Positions 24,937 to 32,860 of a DNA stretch of 32,860 nucleotides are shown piece by piece (positions within the stretch are counted from its first letter, which is position 1; each line of letters opens with the position of its first letter). The stretch spans positions 1-32,860 of the forward strand of contig JAGWBY010000116.1 of the NCBI GenBank assembly GCA_021295675.1. The letters run 5' to 3'. Source of the stretch: Candidatus Latescibacterota bacterium (GTDB taxonomy: Bacteria > Latescibacterota > UBA2968 > UBA8231). The notes under the pieces are model-generated. The model was not told the DNA's origin and did no database searches. It saw only the letters and a list, made by a program, of their open reading frames with translations. The position numbers were made by a program, and so were the translations under genes.

Positions 24937-25230
24937 TTAGTAGTTGGAGTAGTGCTCCGCTAAGACTTCCTCGCCGTGGCGCTGGACCAGCACTTCTTTG
25001 AATTTGGCAATGGAGCCGCCAGCGCGTAGGTGCGCCAACATCTCGCTCTTGGACATGACCATCATCGTGCCATTTTTGTAGTCGGGGAAGCGACAAAAGC
25101 TGAACTCAACCGGCTCGCCAGTGACGCAGCAGGTATCTTCCATTTCCAACTCGATCTGCGTGCCGGGATCAAACGGAAATTCAGCGTTGTCGTCGTCGCC
25201 GTTGGATTGGGCTTTCTTCCGCCTTGCCAT
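24937..25230 (-). CDS. Small acidic protein of unknown function
   Basis: A 97-residue protein: basic start (MARRKKAQ), acidic linker (GDDDN), then a compact region with CCVTGEPVEFSFCRFPDY (three Cys), a Met-rich strand (TMMVMS) and a C-terminal helix ending AEHYSNY. I recognise no family. AAGGAG lies seven bases before the ATG, a strong initiation site. It follows map by 58 bp on the same strand, so they probably form an operon. The frame is open much further upstream, but that extension is a shadow of map. Confidence 0.65.
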   Translation of the reverse strand: MARRKKAQSNGDDDNAEFPFDPGTQIELEMEDTCCVTGEPVEFSFCRFPDYKNGTMMVMSKSEMLAHLRAGGSIAKFKEVLVQRHGEEVLAEHYSNY

Positions 25231-25288
25231 GCTGTTCTCCTTGTGAGATGAACTTAAAAAGATAAGAAAATGCCGCCGCTGAGCAAGT

Positions 25289-26050
25289 TCAGTACGGCAG
25301 ATCGGCAAAGCGCGATAGCACATCCGGCCCGTCGTGGGTGACGGCCACGGTGTGTTCGTATTGGGCCGAGAGCTTGCCGTCGGTGGTGACGGCCGTCCAG
25401 TCGTCGTCGAGTACGTGCGTGTCGTGCGCGCCTTCGTTGACCATCGGCTCAATGGTAAAGACCATGCCGTTTTGCAGGCGGCGACCCGTGCCAGCCTTGC
25501 CGTAGTGGAGCAATTGGGGTTCCTCGTGGAAGTTGCGGCCAATGCCGTGACCGCAATACGTGCGCACGATGGAAAAGCCGCGTGCTTCGACATAGCTTTG
25601 GATCGCGTGGCCAATGTCGCCGAGGCGTCGCCCAGGCGCGCATAAGGCCAACCCTTCCTCCAAGCTCTGGCGCGTGGCGTCGAGCAAGCGCTGGGCCTTG
25701 GAGGTCACGCAGCCGACTTTCATGGTGACGTTCATGTCGCCGTGAAAGCCATCTTTTTTAACGGCAATGTCAACGGCGAGGATGTCCCCTTCTTGCAGGA
25801 CGCGGTCTCCGGGAATGCCGTGGACGACTTCGTCATTGACCGAGACGCAGATGCTGCGGGGAAAGCCGCGATAGCCCAAGGCACTGGCGGTCGCCCCTTG
25901 GCTGCGAATGTAGCGGTCGGCTATTTGGTCGAGATGGAGGGTGGTGACTCCAGGTGCGAGGGCCTCTTCGACGCGGAGCATGGCTTCGGCGGCGATGCGG
26001 CAACTAGCGCGGATGCGGTCGATTTCCAAGGGTGATTTGAGATGTACCAT
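25289..26050 (-). CDS. map: Methionine aminopeptidase, type I
   Basis: A 253-residue enzyme that removes N-terminal Met from new proteins. All five metal ligands of the pita-bread fold are visible: Asp in ILAVDIAV, Asp in FHGDMN, His in CGHGIGRNFHEEP, Glu in TIEPMV and Glu in QYEHTVAV. Substrate His in EVVHGIPGD is also present. ATG 26050 gives the usual start (MVHLKSPLEI); ATG 26071 and an upstream TTG are alternatives, and none has a clear Shine-Dalgarno site. Length matches type I enzymes without the N-terminal SEC-C extension. Confidence 0.95.
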   Translation of the reverse strand: MVHLKSPLEIDRIRASCRIAAEAMLRVEEALAPGVTTLHLDQIADRYIRSQGATASALGYRGFPRSICVSVNDEVVHGIPGDRVLQEGDILAVDIAVKKDGFHGDMNVTMKVGCVTSKAQRLLDATRQSLEEGLALCAPGRRLGDIGHAIQSYVEARGFSIVRTYCGHGIGRNFHEEPQLLHYGKAGTGRRLQNGMVFTIEPMVNEGAHDTHVLDDDWTAVTTDGKLSAQYEHTVAVTHDGPDVLSRFADLPY

Positions 26051-26100
26051 ATAGGAATTAAAATCGGGCATGGAGCGAAAGAATGTCAAGCTCTTATGCT

Positions 26101-26143
26101 TAGCGACTATGAAAACGCAACCAGCTAGCGACCATGAAAACGC
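26101..26143 (+). repeat. Direct repeat duplicating a start-codon region
   Basis: TAGCGACTATGAAAACGC (26101-26118) and TAGCGACCATGAAAACGC (26126-26143) match at 17 of 18 positions with a 25-bp period. Each includes ATGAAAACG. Only the second ATG is in frame with the glycosyltransferase. Confidence 0.8.
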
Positions 26144-27156
26144 CTCGCGTATCTATACTACTGCCCGTGTTCAATGCCGCCGCCACGCTGGCGGAAACTT
26201 TGCAGAGCATCCAAGTACAAAGCTGCGAAGATTTTGAGGTCGTAGCCATAGATGACGGCTCGGAGGACGACAGCGGGGACATGCTGTCGGAATGGAGTCG
26301 CCGCGATCGCCGCTTCAGGGTGTTGCTGTCCGACCACCGAGGCATTGTCGAAGCTCCCAACCGAGGCTTGGCCTTGTGTCGGGGCGCGTACGTGGCGCGC
26401 ATGGACGCCGACGACCAGATGCATCCCGAGCGTCTAGAAAAGCAACTCGCGTGGTTGGAAGGAGATCCTAGCTTAAGTGTCGTGAGTTGTTTGGTGGAGA
26501 TCTTTCCGCGCGCGGAAACCGGGGAGGGGATGTTGGTGTACGAGGCTTGGTTGAACGGCTTGGTGGATAGCGCGGCGATAGAAAGAGAGTTTTTCGTCGA
26601 GAGTCCCATCGCCAATCCGTCGGCCATGATGCGCCGCGAGGAGTTGGTGGACTTGGGGGGGTACCAAGATCGGGGATGGCCGGAAGACTACGATTTGTGG
26701 TTGCGCTATCGGGCGGCGGGCCGGCGCTTTGCCAAGGTGCCAGAGGTCTTGCACTACTGGCGCGAACACACCGACCGGGCGACCCATACTAATAGCCGCT
26801 ACTCAGTGGAGAATTTTCTCCGCGCCAAAGCGCACTATCTTTGCGCCGGGCCGCTACAAGAGCGGGGTGGGCTAGCCGTCTGGGGCGCGGGCAAGACCGG
26901 TCGTCGGCTCGCCAAGCACTTGGAACGCGAAGGCCGCGCTCCCGATGTATTTGTCGATATTGCGCCCAAGAAAATTGGCGGCACCTTGCGGCGCAAGCCC
27001 GTGATCGGGCCGGAGGATTTACCGATGTGGTGGACGCGCCACGAGCGACCCATGCTGTTGGCGGCCGTGGCGTCGCGGGGGGCGCGGGCGCTGATTCGAG
27101 AGGCGTTGGGTGAATTGGGGATGGTAGAGGGGAATGATTTTTTATGCGTGGCTTAA
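26134..27156 (+). CDS. Glycosyltransferase family 2 with extra C-terminal domain
   Basis: A 340-residue protein. Residues 1-235 form a GT-A glycosyltransferase 2: ILLPVFNAAATL, AIDDGSEDDS, the metal-binding MDADD (90-94), NPSAMMRREEL and the acceptor-side GWPEDYDLWLRY. Residues about 240-340 (LAVWGAGKTGRRLAKHL, FVDIAPKKIGG, KPVIGPEDLP) look like a small Rossmann-type nucleotide-sugar domain of the kind attached to some transferases and C-methyltransferases. It transfers a sugar onto an unknown acceptor. ATG 26134 is selected; a duplicated copy of the start region lies 25 bp upstream, out of frame. No strong ribosome site is seen. It ends 22 bp before the isomerase gene. Confidence 0.85.
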   Translation: MKTPRVSILLPVFNAAATLAETLQSIQVQSCEDFEVVAIDDGSEDDSGDMLSEWSRRDRRFRVLLSDHRGIVEAPNRGLALCRGAYVARMDADDQMHPERLEKQLAWLEGDPSLSVVSCLVEIFPRAETGEGMLVYEAWLNGLVDSAAIEREFFVESPIANPSAMMRREELVDLGGYQDRGWPEDYDLWLRYRAAGRRFAKVPEVLHYWREHTDRATHTNSRYSVENFLRAKAHYLCAGPLQERGGLAVWGAGKTGRRLAKHLEREGRAPDVFVDIAPKKIGGTLRRKPVIGPEDLPMWWTRHERPMLLAAVASRGARALIREALGELGMVEGNDFLCVA

Positions 27157-27178
27157 CAAAAACGAGAAAGGAAACAAT

Positions 27179-27966
27179 ATGACGGTGCAATACGCGCTCA
27201 ACACATCGACTATTCGCCCGGCGTCGCTGATGGAGAAAATTCGCATCACCGGACAGACTGGCTATCAGGGCATTGAGCTGTGGAACGATGACTTGACCGC
27301 GCATGAGCAGCAGGGCGGCTCGCTCGCGGACGTGCGGCAGGCACTGGCCGACTACGGATTGGCAGTGCCGACGGTCATTGCACTCCACGGCTGGTTGGGG
27401 GCTGAGGGCGCGGCGCGGGCACAGGCATTGGAGGAGGTGCGACGGCGGATGGCGCAGGCAGTAGCGGTGGGGGCCGAGTTTATCGTCGCCAGCCCGCCGC
27501 GAGATCTCTGCGACCTGAGCCGAGGCGGAGCCGATTACCGCGAATTGCTGGAAATCGGCAAGGAAATCGGCGTGCGGCCGGCGATGGAGTACCTAGGATT
27601 TGTGCAAAGCGTGTACACCATTGACCAAGCTTGGCAGATTGCCACCGACGCCGACCATCCAGATGCCAGTTTGATTATGGATCCGTTCCACATATTACGC
27701 GGCGGCGGTCCCATTGCGAGCATCGCCAAGGTACCTGGCGACAAGGTCGCGGTCTGGCACTGGAACGATGCCCCGGGCGACAAGCCCTTTGCCGAACAAA
27801 GCGACGCCGACCGGGTGAATTGCGCGAAATCGAGCGGCTGGCGCAAGCGCAGGGATACGAGGGGTTTGTGTCGCTGGAGCTATTCAATCCGGGGCTATGG
27901 GAGCAAGACCCGGCAGATGTTGCCCGGATTGGTATAGAGAAGATGCGGACGTATTTCGCCGATTAA
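27179..27966 (+). CDS. Sugar phosphate isomerase/epimerase (xylose isomerase-like TIM barrel), frameshifted near the 3' end
   Basis: Two frames encode one protein of about 265-275 residues. The first has YALNTSTIRP, GYQGIELWNDD, ASPPRDLCDL, AMEYLGFV (metal Glu), MDPFHILRGGG (metal Asp/His) and VWHWNDAPGDKPFAEQSDADR; the second resumes at GELREIERLAQAQGYEG and ends FVSLELFNPGLW ... EKMRTYFAD (last metal Glu in SLELFN). At about 27818 only two bases separate the Asp of DADR from the Gly of GELRE; relatives have a PGDG-containing stretch there, so about 31-34 nt appear lost. AAAGGA lies before ATG 27179. Family enzymes isomerise or dehydrate sugars and inositols; the substrate is unknown. Confidence 0.83.
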
Positions 27967-28011
27967 TAGCTCTACCACCTGCGGGCAGGCAATTAGCTGG
28001 AGAAGCGCAAA

Positions 28012-29616
28012 TTAGTGCTGCTGCGCTGATTCGACCCCACTGGTCAAGTTTCTGAGTCCCTCCTCGATGGCCCTGCAATCCTGGGGCAGCAAAAAATCTA
28101 CCATCCGGAAGAGGAATACCATCCCTTTCTGCTCTGCAAAGTTCCTGCGTTGAGTCGCATCGAATTGGGAAATATCCTCTATTTGTCGGCCCATGAGTTC
28201 GGCCACGTAGCGACGCAATACTGCCGGTGGTTCTCGGTAGGGCATATTGCGCAGGAAGAGTATCAGGTCATTGCGGTAGAAGACGCGGGCCCACAGCGAA
28301 TAACCGAGTTGGCGGGCATAGGCTTCATAGTTTTTCAGCCTACCCGTATCGCCCACTCCCCAGTTTGCACCGACAGAACTCTGAACCAGATCCTCGACCA
28401 TGGAGCGGGCAATTAGGTAATGCCCATACACAGTTGGATGCAAGTACTCAGCGATCAATTCGTTCCCGACAATGCCGTGCGGCGAGTTGGCGGCAAAGAC
28501 TTTTTCCACATCGCTCAACAGGATCTGGTCCTCGGCTGTGCCGGCCAGCTTGCGGATAATCTGATTGAATATCGCGGGGGCGCGAAAGGGCAGCCTGTCC
28601 ATGTCGCGAGCGTAGACAAAAGCCTTGTGGGCCTTGCTGTACTCCCCGCGCCTATAGTGTAATCGGCCCAATTCAAAGTGGATGCCAGCGCAATAGGGGG
28701 CCTCATCGAGCGCTTCCTCGCAGAGGTCTATGGCTTCCTGCAGTCGGCCTTGGCGTACTAGGCCGTCCAGCTCTTGCGATAAATCCCCGCCGTCGCAGTC
28801 CGAGCGCAGCGGATAGAAGTCCTTTAGATTGGCAACCAGAGTCGAGATCAGCACCGGAGTCCCGTGCTGACGGGCCTGCAGCAGTATTTCCCCTAGATTA
28901 TCCCGGTAGTTTTCCGCAGTGACCCGGTGTTCCTCATCCAGCAGACCAATTTCTCTGCCGACCAGATGGAGTCCGAACTTCTCCTCTGCGGGACTCCACC
29001 ACTTTTGCAGACGGTAAATCGCCTCGCTGAGAAAGTAGTAGATTCTAGAGCGCTGCAACTCCATGTAGAGCCGGATCCAGGTCCGATTGTTGCCGAATTT
29101 GCGGAAGGGAGTGGTGACCCCGTAAGGGCCGACAAATTCGTTGTGCCCCGCGTAGAGGATGATTAAGTCCGGCTCATACCCGACGACTTCGGCCGCGAAG
29201 TCCAGCAAACAGAAGGTGTTGATGGCGGTCATGCCGCAGTTGATGACCTCGAAGCGTTTGTCTGGATAGACATCGGCCAGCATTTCTGCGAGAAAGTGCG
29301 GAAAAGCCGTATTGGGCGGGTTGGGAAAACCAAGCAGCGTAGAGGCCCCTAGGACAAAAATGCGCACCGCGTCAGGTGGTTTTTTTTGTAGGAAACTCGG
29401 ATTGTACGGTACGGGACGCCGGTACTGCTGCTGAAAGAAACGGTGGCCGACGTGCGGGTTGACTTCGTATACGACCTCCCCGTCCCGGTGGAAAGCCAGG
29501 AAAAGCCGACTGGAAGGGCCGGCATCCGCTAGGTAAAGGGTAACTTCCAGCAGTACTAGAGCCCCCATCCCCACCAGAACCGCCAGAAGATTCAGGAGGA
29601 GCGATTTCTTCAGCAT
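28012..29616 (-). CDS. Membrane-anchored SGNH/GDSL hydrolase with helical (TPR-like) insert
   Basis: A 534-residue protein with an N-terminal membrane helix (6-30) and an extracytoplasmic SGNH fold: block I VLGASTLLGFP (Ser92), block II INCGMTAINTF (Gly128), block III YAGHNEF (Asn159) and a last block E390-Y-L-H393-P-x3-GH. The usual DxxH is ExxH here. Between blocks III and V lies a helical region (about 280-345, QEAIDLCEEALDEAP and EYSKAHKAFVYA) resembling TPR units. Such hydrolases often deacetylate or esterify surface polysaccharides. It starts 25 bp after the large discoidin-like gene, which suggests joint action at the cell surface. Confidence 0.8.
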   Translation of the reverse strand: MLKKSLLLNLLAVLVGMGALVLLEVTLYLADAGPSSRLFLAFHRDGEVVYEVNPHVGHRFFQQQYRRPVPYNPSFLQKKPPDAVRIFVLGASTLLGFPNPPNTAFPHFLAEMLADVYPDKRFEVINCGMTAINTFCLLDFAAEVVGYEPDLIILYAGHNEFVGPYGVTTPFRKFGNNRTWIRLYMELQRSRIYYFLSEAIYRLQKWWSPAEEKFGLHLVGREIGLLDEEHRVTAENYRDNLGEILLQARQHGTPVLISTLVANLKDFYPLRSDCDGGDLSQELDGLVRQGRLQEAIDLCEEALDEAPYCAGIHFELGRLHYRRGEYSKAHKAFVYARDMDRLPFRAPAIFNQIIRKLAGTAEDQILLSDVEKVFAANSPHGIVGNELIAEYLHPTVYGHYLIARSMVEDLVQSSVGANWGVGDTGRLKNYEAYARQLGYSLWARVFYRNDLILFLRNMPYREPPAVLRRYVAELMGRQIEDISQFDATQRRNFAEQKGMVFLFRMVDFLLPQDCRAIEEGLRNLTSGVESAQQH

Positions 29617-29641
29617 TGATGAGCCAACGCCACCCAGCTAC

Positions 29642-32600
29642 CTAATACGCCACAGCAATCACCCGATAGTCCACCGTGTGAGTAGCCTCCACCGCGTCCG
29701 CATCTACCCCTATCTTACATAGATAGAGACCGGGCGGAACTACCTGCTCTGCCTCGTCCCAGCCGTTCCACACCACGCTCTGTTCGCCAAACCCCATCTG
29801 GACTTTGTGCCAGACTCGACGGCCGCTGAGGTCGAAAATCTCGACCCGTACTGCGCGATTTGTATTGAGGTTGCCTAGGGAAAAACGGATCTGCAGCTGG
29901 TCGTTGACGCCGTCGTCGTTGGGGGTAAAGGGATTGGGAGAAATTTCCACATCCCGCACCACCTGGGCGCTGAGCGGGACGGCGATACTCATCGTGTTTC
30001 CCTCTCTTAGAAAGGTCGCATTCCCGGCATCTACCTGCTGCCACATTGCCGGCCCACCAGCGTCGCGGATTGATGCGTCAATCGTGCTTCCATTCAATAT
30101 CACCTTGGCCTTAAAACGGACCCGGACCAGTTCCCCTGCAGCTACAATCGATCCCTTCTCGTCCGTTGGCAATGCGTTGTACGCGGTCTGGGACAGCGGT
30201 TGCCCTGCCCGATCAAAGGGAAATTCTCCACCCTTGCCGATCAACTTGCGAAAATAGAGAGTCTCCCCTTTCAGAGAATCCTCCAGACTCTTGTACTGAA
30301 AATTGGTGACTTCTTTCTGGACAAGCGTGCCATCTGGGTTCTCACCGACAATCTGGAAGTAGACCGTGCTCCCCCGCTGCTCTAAGGGCAGGCTCAAATA
30401 AGTGAGCTGGTTCAGCGGGCGACTATCCTCATCCACGGGGATCTCTTCCCCCTCTTCCAAGATGAGCCGATTGTAGAACCGCGATTTCTCCGATTGGGGC
30501 AATAGACCGACCTTGTGCGGCAGACGCATCAGCAGTTTGGATCCGGCTGCATCGGCATCCCCGGCGGCGATTCCTCCCTGGAAGACTTTGAGCGTATCGC
30601 CGGAGACGGGATCGATCAGGGACTGAAAGCGCTCTCCGGCGTTCTCGAACCAGTAGTCCTTCTCTCCCGCGACCAGACGCCACCCGAGCTCGGTGAAATT
30701 CTGCCCAGTGCCATTTTGCAAGTCCTCCTCCGACCCTAGGCTCACATCTAGGAGTTCGATCTCCTGAATAGGATCGGCATCAATGAAGATCTCGTCGAAA
30801 CGCCGACTCCCCTGACCATCGGGCTCGCGCTCCACAAAGGTGGGATTGAGGTAGACTTCAAAATCCTGCAGCGTGCCCAGAGATACCTCGTTGGGCCAGA
30901 TTTCGCCGGTTGCGCGGCGGGCCACCGGCGGAAGAAAATGCACCCGTACGGAGCGGACATTAGCGGCCATGTCGGGGGCCCGGGAAGCCATCTTTACCTG
31001 AATTTGCAAAAACCGCCTCGGACTGGGAGAAGTGATGGGATCGCCCGGCTCGATGTATTTCTGACTCCAAGGACTCCATCCACCTCCCGGGATCCTGCTG
31101 GTGACCACAGGGCCCTGGAACTTGGCGGGCAATTTATTGTAGTCCGCTTCGGTCTTGAAGTCGCCGCCGCTGCCGTAGTATTCAGTTCTCTCTATCAAAC
31201 GGTCTCCGGTGCGGGTGCGGATCTCCACATCAACCAGATCGGGATCGGGGATATCGGCTTCCCACTCTATCTTGCCTAGGATGAACGCGCCCGGCAGCTC
31301 GATCATGGGCGAAGTCAGAACAACCTCTGGGGGATACCCCTCGCCAAAGACCTGCACTTCCCTGAACCCGTCCGCGAGGATCCCACTCCCCGCGGCGCGC
31401 TGGAAATCCACCGTGGACCGGGACCACAAGTAGCGCACCCGCATGGGACGCTCCAAGAGTTGTTCGTAATTTACCCGGGTCATGCCTTTCTCGCTCCGGT
31501 CTATTTGCGTCCACTTCAGATTGCCATTGGTGTCTCTGCTTCCATCCGAGACGCGGGTCAAGTACTCATGGCGGCTAGAAATACTTCCCACCCAGCGCAA
31601 TTGATCGATCCAGAAGACGGCTCCCAGATCTACGATGAGTGTGCCTCTGTCCTCAAAGCGAGGGTCTGGTTGCCAGACCTCCTGTCTAAAATGGGTGTCG
31701 TAGATCCCGTCAAATCCCTCTGCCGCTGTCAATGGACCGAGCAGGTCGACACTGCCGCCGCCCTCGATAATGCCCAGAGCGATATTGTTCCCTTGGGCCC
31801 ACACCTCGATATCCGCTAGGCGGGGACGTTCCCGCTGGTAGTAGGCCAGCCGGCTCTGGCGATCGGCGGGAACCTGATCGAAGACCGCTTTGTCCACCTT
31901 GGTCTCTTTGCCAATTGCATTCACAATGAAGTAATCGATGCCTCCCTGGTGCCCCAGAGGCAGATCCATATATTCTCGCTCGGAGACCTCCTTGAACTTG
32001 TCGAATTTGCTGTCCGTGATCTGAATGCGCAGCCGGTGTACTAGCAGGTAATTCCTACTCGGATCGTTTGCAACCAAATTGTCGAACTCGACTACTCGCC
32101 GATTCTCGTTGGGTGTTACCGTGCGCGCGGTCAGGCTCAAAGTGGCGTCCCGCTTTTGCGAAGGCGTGGTGAGGATGCGGAACTGGCGGAAGGGCTCGCC
32201 TACCTCTTCGTCCACAAAGCGCAGCACGATCTTTGAGACCGGCACCACCCGGCCCAACTCCACATCCACGTACCACTTTTCTAGGGAGCGGCTGTTGTAC
32301 TGGATCCGCCGCGTAGGTATCCCGGTCAATGCGACGCTCCTGGCCGGCCGCGTCTTTGGCGAAATAATAAATGGGTCCCTGCTCGCCCGGTGGCAGAGCA
32401 TGGTACTCTTCCTCGCTCACCTCGGTGCTCGGCTCCCAGTAGGTACTCGGATCGCCGTCGAGAATATTGGCGGCCATTCCCGAGTGGTAGGGTGCTTCCC
32501 TAATGCCTCCCTGGTAGAAGTACCAGATCACGGGATCGCCTACCTCTATGCCGTTTTTTGCGTCCGCTTTCAAGTGCAGAATTGGGGCACCGGCTACATA

Positions 32601-32860
32601 GGCCGGGCCCGTGACTATGTTGAGCGGTAGCGAGGCACCCTCTCGGTTCAGGGTCTTGACCAGTTTATCATATGCCTTCTGGTCGCCGATCCTGGTGCGG
32701 AACCACTCCATATCTTCTATGACATTGATATTTTTGCTAAGGCGGCGCGGCGCGGCTGTATGGGTTGCGGGATCTATTGTTACTGCGTGATCGGGCCGGC
32801 CCCACGCTTCCCATTGCTCGGCCCTGTCCACCACGATCCCTTCCGCGGATATGCTGTAGC
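29642..32860 (-). CDS. Very large secreted discoidin-like protein with FlgD/CHU_C-like C-terminus; 5' partial and frameshifted
   Basis: The gene enters from the right edge and ends at 29642, over 1070 residues in view. The right-hand frame has NILDGDPSTYWEPS, a hallmark of F5/8 type C (discoidin) modules; the other frame resumes at IQYNSRSLEKWYVDVELGRVVPV, the completing strand. A second module has DGIYDTHFRQEVW and LIVDLGAVFWIDQLRWVG. The C-terminus (NPFTPNDDGVND, VEIFDLSGRRVW, PPGLYLCKI) is a FlgD-like/CHU_C Ig domain used for surface attachment or sorting in FCB bacteria. Beta modules are interspersed with YxxLPxxxxG elements. The frame changes at about 32306, inside such an element, with bases missing. 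A role in binding surface glycans or cell-envelope assembly is inference. Confidence 0.75.
30125..32423 (-). repeat. Recurrent YxxLPxxxxGxxxYF peptide element in the discoidin-like protein
   Basis: Elements are encoded at 32301-32423 (EVSEEEYHALPPGEQG), 31835-31990 (EVSEREYMDLPLGHQG then a VPADRQSRLAYY half-unit), 31103-31162 (TEADYNKLPAKFQG), 30329-30451 (LTYLSLPLEQRGSTVYF) and 30125-30232 (TAYNALPTDEKGSIV), with a degenerate unit between the last two (YKSLEDSLKGETLYF). Period is about 30-38 residues, and a G-x-E-x2-[VI]-D stretch often links units. Codons differ between copies, so conservation is at protein level. Confidence 0.75.

Noticed and set aside
25231..25614. Upstream extension of the 97-residue gene
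   Set aside because: It is the shadow of map on the same strand; a strong AAGGAG and ATG at 25230 define the true start.

Overview
The window is a roughly 33 kb piece of a GC-rich (about 58-60% by eye) bacterial chromosome. Three traits point to a Latescibacterota- or Poribacteria-like member of the FCB/PVC part of the tree: accessory sugar-catabolism families (GH172/DUF2961, enolase superfamily, Gfo/Idh/MocA, xylose-isomerase-like TIM barrel, FAD-linked D-lactate/glycolate oxidase), a very large secreted protein with discoidin-like modules and a FlgD/CHU_C-like C-terminal Ig domain, and a PPi-type phosphofructokinase. This placement is inference from gene content only.

Left part (1-11.4 kb, all minus strand): the start of a GH172-like gene, an enolase-superfamily enzyme with an atypical active site, a small zinc-ribbon membrane protein, a PIN toxin/partner pair, a broken FAD-linked oxidase, and then a compact operon. 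That operon reads, in transcription order, a broken alpha-helical-barrel-like protein, a 1135-residue membrane protein made of two copies of a CPBP (CAAX-type) protease module, two ABC-2 permeases and their ATPase. A Gfo/Idh/MocA oxidoreductase diverges from it.

Middle (12.6-26 kb) is housekeeping: tRNA with CAU anticodon, M16 peptidase, comF, a glycolytic run (PPi-type pfk, pgk, tpiA) leading into secG and tRNA-Leu(GAG), a Trm112-like protein, dnaE with a textbook sigma-70 promoter, a TlpA-like thioredoxin lipoprotein, a strong bidirectional terminator, a 97-residue protein of unknown function and methionine aminopeptidase.

Right part (26-32.9 kb): a glycosyltransferase 2 fused to an extra C-terminal domain, a sugar-phosphate isomerase/epimerase, an SGNH hydrolase with a helical insert, and the large discoidin-like secreted protein, which runs off the right edge.

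Two things stand out. First, at least six genes (FAD oxidase, barrel protein, pfk, secG, isomerase, discoidin protein) change reading frame inside conserved sequence where some 16-34 nt appear to be missing. Three more (Gfo/Idh, M16, dnaE) look as if they lost 24-30 nt in frame, and tRNA-Leu lacks a normal 3' end. This roughly 2:1 frame-breaking to in-frame ratio suggests losses blind to reading frame, either an assembly artefact or genome erosion. Second, the large secreted protein carries a recurrent 30-38-residue element (YxxLPxxxxGxxxYF) placed in loops of its beta-sandwich modules, which I cannot match to a described family.
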